Notes under the pieces: model-generated
The model's database searches: none
What the model saw: the letters and a program-made list of their open reading frames with translations, nothing else
Told to the model about the DNA's origin: nothing
Shown here: in pieces, positions 15,544 through 23,800 of the stretch
Layout of the letters: the number at the start of each line of letters is the position of its first letter
Position numbering within the stretch: position 1 is the stretch's first letter
DNA from: an uncultured bacterium
Lineage (GTDB): Bacteria > Armatimonadota > Zipacnadia > Zipacnadales > Zipacnadaceae
Length of the DNA: 27,353 bases
Direction of reading: 5' to 3'
NCBI GenBank assembly: GCA_937928475.1
Contig: CALFVE010000161.1
Location: 1 to 27,353 of the forward strand
Made by a program: the position numbers and the translations under genes

Positions 15544-15900
15544 TTAGCCCCTCTGCGTGGCTGGACCGTTGGGCACCAAACAGAGCATCTTCAGGGGCTT
15601 GTCGCCGGTGGCGCGAAACTGGTGCTTCTCCCCAGCGGCCACCAGGGCGGCGGTGTCGCGCTCCAGCGGGTGCTCCTCGCCCTCGAGTACCAGTATCCCC
15701 GACCCCGAGAGTATGTAGACTTCGTGCTCCCAGTGGTGCCGATGGTAGGGAGTGCAACCACCTGGGCTGATGCAGAAGCGGCGCATTGCGAAGTGCGGCG
15801 CCCCACGGCTCTCGTCGAGCAGCCACTGAATTTCCACCCCTTCCGCGTGCGGCGTTTCCACAACCGCGGCTTTCTCCTGTAGGGCGTCAATCAACAGCAT
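15544..15900 (-). CDS. Cupin-domain protein
   Basis: The 118-residue product is a single-domain cupin. Cupin motif 1 is complete: G48, H53, H55 and E60 followed by G66, in GCTPYHRHHWEHEVYILSG. Motif 2 is reduced to AAGEKHQF, with H93 as the fourth metal ligand. Such proteins bind Fe, Mn, Zn or Ni and act as isomerases, dioxygenases or sugar-binding sensors. The His-rich HRHHWEHE would suit a metal well. CCAGGAGG lies 10 bases before the ATG. It is probably co-transcribed with the amidohydrolase gene 56 bases downstream. The substrate is unknown. Confidence 0.85.
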   Translation of the reverse strand: MLLIDALQEKAAVVETPHAEGVEIQWLLDESRGAPHFAMRRFCISPGGCTPYHRHHWEHEVYILSGSGILVLEGEEHPLERDTAALVAAGEKHQFRATGDKPLKMLCLVPNGPATQRG

Positions 15901-15959
15901 CTCGCTTGCCTCCTGGGCAACGGGTGGGATGGGAACCGGCCACTCCTAGGGACGCGCCT

Positions 15960-15994
15960 GCCGCCGCGCCGGTTCGGGCCGTCGAGGCGGCGGC
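15960..15994. other. GC-rich hairpin upstream of the cupin and nnr genes
   Basis: GCCGCCGC (15960-15967) and GCGGCGGC (15987-15994) are perfect 8-base arms in the 201-base divergent gap 15901-16101. It could be an operator or leader stem. No clear promoter was recognised in this gap. Confidence 0.3.
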
Positions 15995-16101
15995 GTAGAC
16001 CGACCGTCTCCGGCAAGGATTGCCGCCGGGTTTTGGCGAAGTACTGGTCATATTGTGCGTGGAGTGCGAGTTCTCCTCCCCCGCATGAGGTGTCAACGGC
16101 G

Positions 16102-17649
16102 ATGAAACTGGCAACCGCCGCGGAGATGCGTGAGATTGATCGGCGAGCAATCGAGGAGTTCGGCATCCCCGGACTGGTCCTGATGGAGAACGCCGGCGGC
16201 GCCGTGGCGCGCGCGGCGGAGCGCCTCTGGCGCGAGCGCGGCAGCGAGGGCACTCTGCTAGTCCTGTGCGGCCCGGGCAACAACGGTGGCGACGGGCTGG
16301 TCGTGGCCCGGCACCTGCACAATCGCGGCCTGCCTGTGCGCGTGCTGCTGTTCGCCGCTGCAGACTCCCTGCGCGGGGATGCCGCGACCAACTACCGCCT
16401 GGCGCAAGCCTTCGGCGTCGCTCTGGCCGAGCGGCCGCGTCCGCAGGCGCTGGCCGGGCATCTCGCCGCCGCCGGCCTGATCGTGGACGCGCTTCTCGGC
16501 ACCGGCCTGACCGGCCCGGTACGCGGGGAGATTGCCCAGGTTGTCGAGCGCGTGAACCGCTCGCCGGTTCCAGTGGTCGCGGTGGACATTCCCTCCGGCG
16601 TGAACTCAGAGACCGGCGCTATCCTGGGCGTCGCGGTGCGCGCCGACCTCACAATCACCTTCGGCCTCCCCAAGGTCGGCCTGTACTGTTACCCCGGGCG
16701 TACCTGCTGCGGTGAGATCGAGGTCGCTGACATCTCTCTGCCCCGCTCCCTGCTGGGCGACCCGGCTCTGCGCACCGAACTGGTAACGCCAAAACTGGCC
16801 GCCGCCGGCCTGCCGGTACGATTCCCCGACATGCACAAAGCCAACGCCGGACGCTTGCTGATCATTGCCGGCTCACCCGGCATGACCGGCGCTGCGGCTT
16901 TGGCCGCCAACGCTGCCGTGCGCGCGGGCGCCGGCCTGGTCTACCTGGCCATCCCGGAGGGCCTCAACGCCGTTCTCGAGCAGAAGTGCACAGAACCCAT
17001 CACGCTCCCGCAGGCGCAGACGGCGGAGGGTGCCCTCTCGGTGCAGGCCGCCGAGCCGCTGCTCGCTCAAGCGGCAGGCTGTGACGCCGTAGTGCTTGGG
17101 CCCGGTCTAGGCCGCCACCCCGAGACCGCTGCCCTGGTGCAGCGGCTGGTGACACAGGCGAAGCAGCCCCTGGTGGTGGACGCTGACGCGCTCAACGCCC
17201 TGAGCAGTCGCGCGGAACTGCTGGCCGCACGGCGGGCGCCGACCGTGATCACCCCGCATCCGGGGGAACTCTCGCGCCTGCTGGGAGTTTCCGTCGAGGC
17301 GATCCAGTCCGACCGGGTGGGCGCGGCGCGGCGTGCGGCCAGCGACCTGCACTGCACCGCCATCCTCAAGGGCGCGGGCACCGTCTGCGCGACCTGGGAC
17401 GGTCAGGCCTACCTCAACCCCACCGGCAATCACGGGCTAGCCTCCGGAGGCACGGGAGACGTCCTGGCGGGGATGCTGGGCGCTTTCCTGGCGGGAGGCA
17501 GCGATCCCCTCGATGCGGCAATCAGCGCGGTCTACTACCACGGGCGCGCTGCCGACCTGTACGACGAGGAGTTGGCGGCGCGCTCCCTGGCCGCCGGGGA
17601 CCTGCTAGACTATCTGCCACGGGCCCTGCGCGAGGCCGAAGCGCCATGA
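16102..17649 (+). CDS. nnr: Bifunctional NAD(P)H-hydrate epimerase / ADP-dependent NAD(P)H-hydrate dehydratase
   Basis: The 515-residue protein repairs hydrated NAD(P)H (NAD(P)HX) in the cytoplasm. Residues 1-215 are the YjeF N-terminal epimerase domain with GPGNNGGDGLV (57-67) and VDIPSGV (161-167). Residues about 225-515 are the ribokinase-like dehydratase domain: MHKANAGRLLIIAGSPGMTG (244-262), GPGLG (333-337), ADALN (361-365), TPHPGE (384-389) and NPTGNHGLASGGTGDVLAG (439-457). This is the usual full-length two-domain form. The ATG at 16102 is favoured over an in-frame ATG 69 bases upstream because it starts the family homology and GAGGTG lies 9 bases before it. It overlaps the deacetylase gene by 4 bases (ATGA), so the two are translationally coupled. 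Confidence 0.95.
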   Translation: MKLATAAEMREIDRRAIEEFGIPGLVLMENAGGAVARAAERLWRERGSEGTLLVLCGPGNNGGDGLVVARHLHNRGLPVRVLLFAAADSLRGDAATNYRLAQAFGVALAERPRPQALAGHLAAAGLIVDALLGTGLTGPVRGEIAQVVERVNRSPVPVVAVDIPSGVNSETGAILGVAVRADLTITFGLPKVGLYCYPGRTCCGEIEVADISLPRSLLGDPALRTELVTPKLAAAGLPVRFPDMHKANAGRLLIIAGSPGMTGAAALAANAAVRAGAGLVYLAIPEGLNAVLEQKCTEPITLPQAQTAEGALSVQAAEPLLAQAAGCDAVVLGPGLGRHPETAALVQRLVTQAKQPLVVDADALNALSSRAELLAARRAPTVITPHPGELSRLLGVSVEAIQSDRVGAARRAASDLHCTAILKGAGTVCATWDGQAYLNPTGNHGLASGGTGDVLAGMLGAFLAGGSDPLDAAISAVYYHGRAADLYDEELAARSLAAGDLLDYLPRALREAEAP

Positions 17650-18395
17650 GGCCCAGTCCCCTTCCGCAGGACACGCTGCTCGCCCTGCTCTACCACAACG
17701 TCGGCTCGCCGCCCCTCGGCCGCGGGTTGGCCGCGCACTGGATTGAGCCGCGCCTGCTTCGCGCCCAAATCCGCTACCTGCGCGACGCCGGGCATACCTT
17801 CGTGGACGCCGACTGGCTGCTGGGCTGGTCTGCCCACCATCCGCCGGACGTGGTCCGCCCCACCCTCCTTACCTTCGACGACGGCCTGGCCAACCTGTAC
17901 GAGCAGGCCCTGCCGATCCTGCGCGAAGAGCAGGTCGCGGCGGTGGTCTTCGTAGTGGCCGGACACATCGGGGGCACCTCCGCCTGGGAGCCGAACCCCA
18001 CGCACCGCCATCTGCCGGTCCTCACCTGGGAGCAGATGCGGGAGATGCAGGAGCAGGGAGTTGCCTTCGGCTCCCATACCATGACCCATCCGCGCCTGCC
18101 CAACCTGCCCGAGGAGCAATGGTGGTGGGAACTGGCGGAGAGCAAGCGACTGTTGGAAGCCGGCCTGGAGCGACCGGTAGAGACGCTAGCTTACCCTTAC
18201 GGACACTTCCACGAGAAAATCGCGCGCGTAGCACAGGACGCCGGCTACCGCGCCGCCTTCAGCACCATACCCGGCCTGAATGTGCCGACCACCGACCGCT
18301 TCGCCTTGCGGCGGATGAACGTGCGCCGCTGGTCGCCTCTTCCCCTGTTCCGCCGGAAACTCGCGCGGATGACCCGCCTTCCGCGGGAGGGATGA
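17646..18395 (+). CDS. Polysaccharide deacetylase (NodB-homology) family protein
   Basis: The 249-residue product has the NodB fold: motif 1 TFDDG (76-80) with the metal and catalytic Asp78/Asp79, and motif 2 SHTMTHP (143-149) with His144 and His148 as metal ligands. The later AYPYG (182-186) is a common motif in the PgaB/IcaB-like group. These enzymes remove N- or O-acetyl groups from chitin, peptidoglycan or poly-N-acetylglucosamine. No signal peptide or membrane segment is present, so the enzyme may act in the cytoplasm on a soluble sugar. It overlaps the nnr stop by 4 bases and probably re-initiates from it. Confidence 0.92.
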   Translation: MRPSPLPQDTLLALLYHNVGSPPLGRGLAAHWIEPRLLRAQIRYLRDAGHTFVDADWLLGWSAHHPPDVVRPTLLTFDDGLANLYEQALPILREEQVAAVVFVVAGHIGGTSAWEPNPTHRHLPVLTWEQMREMQEQGVAFGSHTMTHPRLPNLPEEQWWWELAESKRLLEAGLERPVETLAYPYGHFHEKIARVAQDAGYRAAFSTIPGLNVPTTDRFALRRMNVRRWSPLPLFRRKLARMTRLPREG

Positions 18396-18414
18396 GGCTG
18401 CTGGAAGCAGCAGC

Positions 18415-18457
18415 AGGGGTGGACCTCGCCTCGCTGCGCTTGGCAAAGTCCACCCCT
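18415..18457. repeat. Inverted repeat in the convergent gap
   Basis: AGGGGTGGAC and GTCCACCCCT are perfect 10-base arms, 23 bases apart, between the converging deacetylase and isomerase genes. The end CCACCCCTAC resembles the GTAGGGG ends of small palindromic elements seen elsewhere in this window. There is no T run for intrinsic termination. Confidence 0.55.
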
Positions 18458-18499
18458 ACAGTCTGCTCCTGCCCACGGTCTCTCCGCTGCGGAGGCCGG

Positions 18500-19258
18500 C
18501 TACTTCTTCCCCACGCAGAACCCATTTTTCGTGAGGTAGCGGTAACTCTCAGCCACGGCCTCCAGCATGTCGGTCTCGCAGTGGTCGAGCTCTACGATGG
18601 CCCACGCCACATTCTCGGGCGCGGCGGCAAAGACGGCAGACCAGTCCATCTTGCCTCCGCCCACGGCGGTCATCTTGTCCTCCCGCTTGCCTGAGCCGTC
18701 CTTGATGTGCAGGAGCGGGACCCGCGCCCCGTACCGGCGCAGCATCGCCGCCGGATCGGCCCCGCCCACCATCGTCCAGTAAGTGTCAATCTGGGCCAGC
18801 ACGTCGGGCGCCGCCTCCATGAAGTGCTCGTGCGGGTACTTCCCGTCAAACTGCTTGTCGAATTCCCACCAGTGATTGTGCACCGCGAACTGCACGCCGG
18901 TGCCCTTCAGCAGCTGCGCCGCGCGCTGGCAGATAGCGGCCGCCTCCAGCGTGCCCTCCAGAGTAGCGAACTGATCCGGCCCGAATCCGGAAACGTGGTA
19001 GTGATATCCCAGCGCCCGCGCCGTCTCCACGATCTCCTCCACATTCTCTTGGCTAGGAATCGGCCCGTGGGTCGAGCAGACCTGCAGGCCCAGCTCCTCC
19101 ATCAGCGCCGCGAACTCGGCCATGGTCATGTGATAGGTCCCTCCGATCTCCACCGCCGGATAACCCATCTCAGCCACCTGGCGAAGGGTGCCTACCGGGT
19201 CTTTGGCTGCCTCCTCGCGGACGGTATACAACTGCAGAGCGATTGGTATTGGTTTCAT
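18500..19258 (-). CDS. Sugar phosphate isomerase/epimerase-like TIM-barrel protein
   Basis: The 252-residue product is an AP-endonuclease-2/xylose-isomerase-like TIM barrel. It starts IALQLYTVREE and has the expected metal-ligand pattern: His127 and His129 with Glu132 in VHNHWWEF, Asp158 in QIDTYW, HIKD (184-187), and Glu223 in VELD. Members isomerise or epimerise sugars, keto-sugars or inositols; some act with Gfo/Idh dehydrogenases. The ATG at 19258 is chosen because homology starts there; GGAAAGGAAG lies about 12-20 bases upstream, a loose ribosome site. Longer in-frame extension runs into repeat DNA. It is not in an operon with the preceding gene, because 400 bases of non-coding DNA separate them. 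Confidence 0.9.
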   Translation of the reverse strand: MKPIPIALQLYTVREEAAKDPVGTLRQVAEMGYPAVEIGGTYHMTMAEFAALMEELGLQVCSTHGPIPSQENVEEIVETARALGYHYHVSGFGPDQFATLEGTLEAAAICQRAAQLLKGTGVQFAVHNHWWEFDKQFDGKYPHEHFMEAAPDVLAQIDTYWTMVGGADPAAMLRRYGARVPLLHIKDGSGKREDKMTAVGGGKMDWSAVFAAAPENVAWAIVELDHCETDMLEAVAESYRYLTKNGFCVGKK

Positions 19259-19602
19259 CTCGTGATTGACTTCCTTTCCAAGTGTGCCGGCTACCGAACG
19301 CGGGGTAGTTCTACTCAATGGCGGATAATCCTCTTTGCCCCCGCAACACTCTTGTTCTCTCCACAGCCCCGCATTGACCCCCGACCCCCTGCCCCGTCGG
19401 GCACCCCAAGCCGGCCCTACGAGGCGAGGCCGGCGGTCGGTTCTCCGCATGGCACCGGCTTTCAGCCTACGCCAGCAGCACGGGCAGGCAGGGATGCCTG
19501 CCCTACGCGGAGGAAGGAGGCCCGGCCACGCGGAGAGAAGAGGCCGGACTGATGCGGTCCCTGGCGCTTGGTGCGCTCGTTGCGATCCCTTGACCGCGCG
19601 CC
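19259..19602. other. Intergenic region with palindromic repeats
   Basis: No gene was found. It holds inverted repeats CCGGCC/GGCCGG (19411-19416 and 19428-19433) and GGGCAGGCA/TGCCTGCCC (19482-19490 and 19495-19503) with a GGGA loop, and ends at a heptamer array. The isomerase gene start lies on its left side on the minus strand. No strong promoter was recognised. Confidence 0.55.
19482..19503. repeat. Perfect 9-base palindrome
   Basis: GGGCAGGCA-GGGA-TGCCTGCCC, followed by TACG. A related imperfect one, CGACAGGCG-TCC-CGCCCGTCG, is at 25803-25823. Both lie close to a CAGCAC sequence. Together they look like copies of a small dispersed hairpin element. Confidence 0.5.
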
Positions 19603-19658
19603 GACCCACGACCAGCGACCAGTGCCCTCCGACCAACGACCAACCACCAACGACCGCC
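19603..19658 (-). repeat. Degenerate heptanucleotide array, 8 units, at a stop codon
   Basis: Eight consecutive 7-base units run up to the stop codon at 19659-19661 of the HemE-like gene. On the plus strand they include GACCCAC, GACCAGC, GACCAAC (twice) and CACCAAC. On the sense strand of the gene they read GTTGGTC-type, so the RNA after the stop has GG doublets every 7 bases. Confidence 0.8.
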
Positions 19659-20729
19659 TCACAAGGGCGTCGTGGTGCTCTTGTAGTAAGTCTGATAGTC
19701 GCGCATGGCTTGGGCCAACGCCTCTACATTCTCCAGGGGCACATCCGCATTGATCTCCGCCTGAAGCAGCAGCCCGCCGCGCGGGGAGCCCAGTACCTGC
19801 ACCGCCTCGCGGACGTGATCCCGGACCTCTTGCGGTGTACCCTGGGGGAGGATGTGCTGGCGGTCAAGGTCGAGGGCAATCGCCAGTCGCCCCTTCATCG
19901 TTTCCTCGATGCCGTACAGAGTGTTCGGGCCGACCTGGGGGTTGAGAATGGTCAGACCAGCGTCAATGAGGTCGTCTACCAACTCCAGCAGGTAGCCGTC
20001 GGAGTGCAGCGAGGTCTCGCAGCCGGCGGCGCGGGCCAGGCCAAACAATTTTGCGTAGCCGGGTTTCAGCCAGCGGCGGAAGGTTTTGGGACTAACCAGC
20101 GCCGCTCGCTGGCTGCCCAGATCGTCGGCGGTGCCCATCACGTCGGGCGTCACCTCGGCCAGGACCGCGCTGGCCAGGCGGTAGTTGAAGTCTACCACCA
20201 TATCCACTACCCGCTGCAGCGGCGGGTTGTCGTCGAGCGCCATATTGACGAGCAGATTCTCCATGCCCACCAGTTCCTGGAGGCGCTCGAAGAAGGTCCC
20301 CCAGCCGCTGGCGGCGAGTTCCCCTTGCTCCTTGTTGCGGCGGAGTCGGGCGATCTCCTGCTTCTTGAGGTCCCGGGGTCCCACCACCGGATCCTGAGTG
20401 AGCGGATCGGGCGGCGTGTATTCGTCAATCTTGCTCAGGTCGGCCAGAGGGTGATGCCGGGGGATGCCGATCACGCCGTCTATCTCAGTGCGCCAGACCA
20501 CTCCCCAGTTGTCGGTGTAGTCAACCCCAGCGCCGTAGCGGAAGCCCATCTGGTCATAGTCCCAGCCCTCCGGTTTCATGGGGCCGAACAGGTCGGGGTA
20601 TTTGAGAGCAACCTTTAGCAGGTCGCCCCGGAGCGCCTTCCAGCCAGCGGGCAGGGCTCCGATACTGCAGGGAATCCAGTCCGGCCCCTCAAAGCGCACG
20701 CAGCGCAGGTAGTTCTCGCGTTTGGTCAT
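19659..20729 (-). CDS. HemE-like (uroporphyrinogen decarboxylase family) protein
   Basis: The 356-residue product has the uroporphyrinogen decarboxylase (URO-D) fold shared with the MtaA/MtbA/CmuA methyltransferases: MTKRENYLRC start, ALDDNPPLQRVVDMVVDFNYRLA, DDLGSQRAALVSPKTFRRWLKPGYAKLF, then CETSLHSDGYL with H242-S-D-G245, and a tail ILGSPRGGLLL-type (VLGSPRGGLLL). The corrinoid methyltransferases use HxCG here; HSDG has no Cys, so a classical methylcobamide:thiol activity is doubtful. It also lacks the exact N-terminal substrate residues of true HemE and no haem genes are near. Such proteins are abundant in Armatimonadota, Lentisphaerae and Planctomycetota; function is unknown. CAGGAG precedes the ATG by 9 bases. 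Its 3' end abuts a heptamer array. Confidence 0.85.
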   Translation of the reverse strand: MTKRENYLRCVRFEGPDWIPCSIGALPAGWKALRGDLLKVALKYPDLFGPMKPEGWDYDQMGFRYGAGVDYTDNWGVVWRTEIDGVIGIPRHHPLADLSKIDEYTPPDPLTQDPVVGPRDLKKQEIARLRRNKEQGELAASGWGTFFERLQELVGMENLLVNMALDDNPPLQRVVDMVVDFNYRLASAVLAEVTPDVMGTADDLGSQRAALVSPKTFRRWLKPGYAKLFGLARAAGCETSLHSDGYLLELVDDLIDAGLTILNPQVGPNTLYGIEETMKGRLAIALDLDRQHILPQGTPQEVRDHVREAVQVLGSPRGGLLLQAEINADVPLENVEALAQAMRDYQTYYKSTTTPL

Positions 20730-20866
20730 GAATCTCAGTCTCCTGGTCGCGGTTGGTTGCTACTTCGCATCCGGCCGAGGTTGCCTCAGGACTCCCCCCG
20801 GCGAGGGCACCTGAGCCGCGCTGTACAGAGCGGGCTATCCCCCGCCGAGAAACGCAGGGCAGCTGC

Positions 20867-20897
20867 CTACTCCCGACTTTCGACTTCCGACTTCCCC
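20867..20897 (-). repeat. Degenerate heptanucleotide array, 4 units, at a stop codon
   Basis: Units CTACTCC, CGACTTT, CGACTTC and CGACTTC, then CCC, lead up to the stop codon at 20898-20900 of the CBM9/propeller gene. On that gene's sense strand they read GAAGTCG-type. It belongs to the same pattern as the arrays at 4632, 19603 and 27061. Confidence 0.78.
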
Positions 20898-23800
20898 TCA
20901 CTCCACCACCACCGTGCCCCAGTTGGCCGGCTCCATGCGCAGTTCGCTCGGCACATCGTAGATGATGTTCGACAGCGCGCTGGTGTTGCTCCAGTAAGCG
21001 CGCTGGGCCACCTGCGAGCCGGTCGCATTGCCGAAGCGGTAACCGACATCCAGCCGCTGGGTGCCCGCCGGCTTCAGGGTGAGGCCGAGGGCCTGCAGCG
21101 GCACTTTGACCAGGGCCGTGAAGCCTCCCGGTTCGGCCTGGTAGTCCATCTCCACGGGAATGCGCACGATCTTGGCGAAGACCTCGCTGCCGGTGGGGGA
21201 GGTTAGCGTCACCGGCGGCTCCGTGCTTCCCGCCACCTCCTTGAAATAGGCCATGCAGATCGGCTTTCCGTTCTGCCGGGTGATGATGAGGCGCACGTCC
21301 CCCCTGCCGGCGGTCTTGCGCGCCGGATCGGCGCTGGGGTCGGTCTGCAGTTCCACGTCAAGGCAGTTGCCGCCTTTGAAGAGGAGTTGCGGATCGCCGA
21401 TGGCGTTGGTCAGTTCGGCAGGACTGCGTACCTCGTAACGTAGCACCAGGTTGTTTTCGTCGTAAGCCAAGGCCGCCTTGAAACTGCGCTGGTCGTCCAG
21501 GCGCCGGGTGACGGCTTTTGCCACGCTCCAGTCGAGGCCGGCCAGGCGATGAATGACCAGCGACTGACCCTTGGCGGCCTGGGCCGCGAAGGCAGCACGC
21601 TCGGCGGCGGCTTTTTCCACGTCCTCGGGGGTCAGGGTGTAGGTTCCCCCAAAGCGCCGCACAGTGTCCAGACCCAGCAGTTCGTTCACTCGACCGTCGG
21701 AGTCTCCCGCCAGAATAAAGTAGCGTCCGTCCTTGGTGCGCACGAACTGTCCGGCGAAGAACTCGGCGTTGATCACATCCGGCCCTGACTCGCCCAGGCG
21801 CTGGTCTTTGTAGATCTTGTCCACGTAGATTCCGTCGCTGGTCCACAGGTCAATGGTGCCGAAGTAATTGAGGCCAGCCAGGAAATCGCCGCCCTTGCCC
21901 ATCCACTTGGTCATCCCCCAGGCGGTGCCCTTGGGCGGGATGCCGTTGTTGAGAGCGACCATCCAGTCGGTGGCCACCTTCCAGTAGCCCCAAATATGCT
22001 CCCCGTCACCGGCGTACTTGTTCAAGCCGGGATACTCCTTCTTGCCCCAGTAGCCTCCGCCCAGCAGATAGACGGCGTCCTCCTCGGGGTCACCGATACA
22101 ACTGTTGCAGTACCCGCGCAGACCGGGGCCGAACCGTTCGGCCTGCTCGAGGTCCCACATGGGTACGCCATTGGGGAGAATCCGGGCGGCTTTGAGGCGG
22201 TGCGCGTAGACCGGCCCGTCCTGGGCACCGGCGCTGTACAGGGCGAGTCGCGTGTCCATGGCCCCGCCCCAGTAGGGGATGCCGAAGGGCGGCTCATGGA
22301 TTTCCTCGACGGCGGCATTGCGGTCGCCGTTCGCGTCGGACCAGAAGACCTGCCGGGCCTGAGGATGGGCCTTCACCCATTCCTCATACCAGGGCTCCCG
22401 CCGGAAGTAGTCGGGCGCAAAGAAGCCGCCCACCGGCGTGAAGGTGTCCCCCTCGCGCATGAGCACGGTCAGGTAGCGGGTGTAAGCGTACTGGCGCCCG
22501 TTGGGGCCGGTGAGCACCGTGAAGAACGAACTCCAGTCCGGGAAGGCGACCGACTCCGGATACCAGGTCCCCTTGTCCAGGTCCACCTTCCACTGCACTC
22601 CGTGGCAGTAGACGCGGGTGGGATCGTTGGGGTCCACGCTGGCGTAGGTAGAGTACTCCGAACCGCCGAAGTACTCGGCCACCAGTTTCCCGCTCTGCGT
22701 ATCCCAGACGCTGATGCGCTTGGGATTGTGATTGTACTCGGCTACCCACAGCCGGTTTTGCCTGTCCAGCGCAATGCCGGCGGGGTTGAGCATGCCGCTT
22801 CCGTCCCACCTGCCGATCCGAGGCCTTCCCCCGGGCTTACCGATCGAGCGCAGAAACTTCCCGTCTTTGTCAAAGACCGAAATGTTGTGCAGCCGACCGC
22901 GATTGGCGACGTAGAGGTTTCCGTTTTCGGCTACGGCCAGGCCCTGCGCATCCTGCACCTGTTGCCGCTCCACTGCGAAGGGCCGGCAGGCGCCGTCTGC
23001 GAGCGAGACCACGCAGACCCGCCCGTCCAGCACCGCGTACATCTCGGTAGGACTGCGCAGCGCGATGTGCCCCAACACCTCGTCGCCGGGAGCCTGCACC
23101 GCGGTACTGCGCAGGAGTTTGCCCGAGACCTTGTCCACCTCGGCGATGAGGTTGTCGGCCAAGCCGCCGCCCCGCGGGCAGGCGACATAGAGTTTTCCGC
23201 CGTCCACGGCCAGCCCGCCTGGCTTGCCGGTGAAGCCGGCCGGTAGTTCCGCGAACTGCTGGTTGTTGGTGTACTTCTCCTGGTAGCCGGTGGCGACGCT
23301 AACGCGCATCACGCCCAGATCGCCCATGCCCCCGTAGAAGTAGACGTATTCGAGGTCGGCGGTGGCGGTGTGGCATGACCACTTGCCGCCCCACTGCTTG
23401 TTACCCGCGAGATCAGTGGCGATGACCGCCCAGCCGCACTCGCCCACCTCCCAGCCCAGAATCATGCGGTCGCCCGCCGCCGCGCAGGTAGTGGGCGCCC
23501 CGTGATCGGCTCCCCAGGAGCCCTTGCCGTCCGGAGTGGGATAGCCGGGCTTGCCCGAGTTGTGCACCGACAGTTTCCAGACCACCTTGAGTTCGTCGTG
23601 ATACAGTCCTTTGTACTTGTAGGTTCCCGGCGGCAGGGGATCGCCCTTGTCGTCCAGGCCATCCCAGGCCTCGATTACCCGGCCCTTACCGCGCTTGCCC
23701 GCCGCGACGATATTGCGGATCGGTGAGCCGTTCTCGTCAAGTAGCGTCACCGTGACCACGGCGTCTTGCGGCAGTTCGTAGGTGAAGGTCAGGGGGGTGG

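Noticed and set aside
19259..19636. N-terminal extension of the TIM-barrel isomerase
   Set aside because: It passes through palindromic and heptamer repeats and encodes low-complexity residues; homology begins at 19258.
19603..19658. Heptamer array as a CRISPR array
   Set aside because: Units are 7 bases, have no spacers, and no cas gene is near.
21996..23246. Plus-strand open frame of about 416 codons
   Set aside because: It is antisense to the CBM9/propeller gene, without motifs or a ribosome site.
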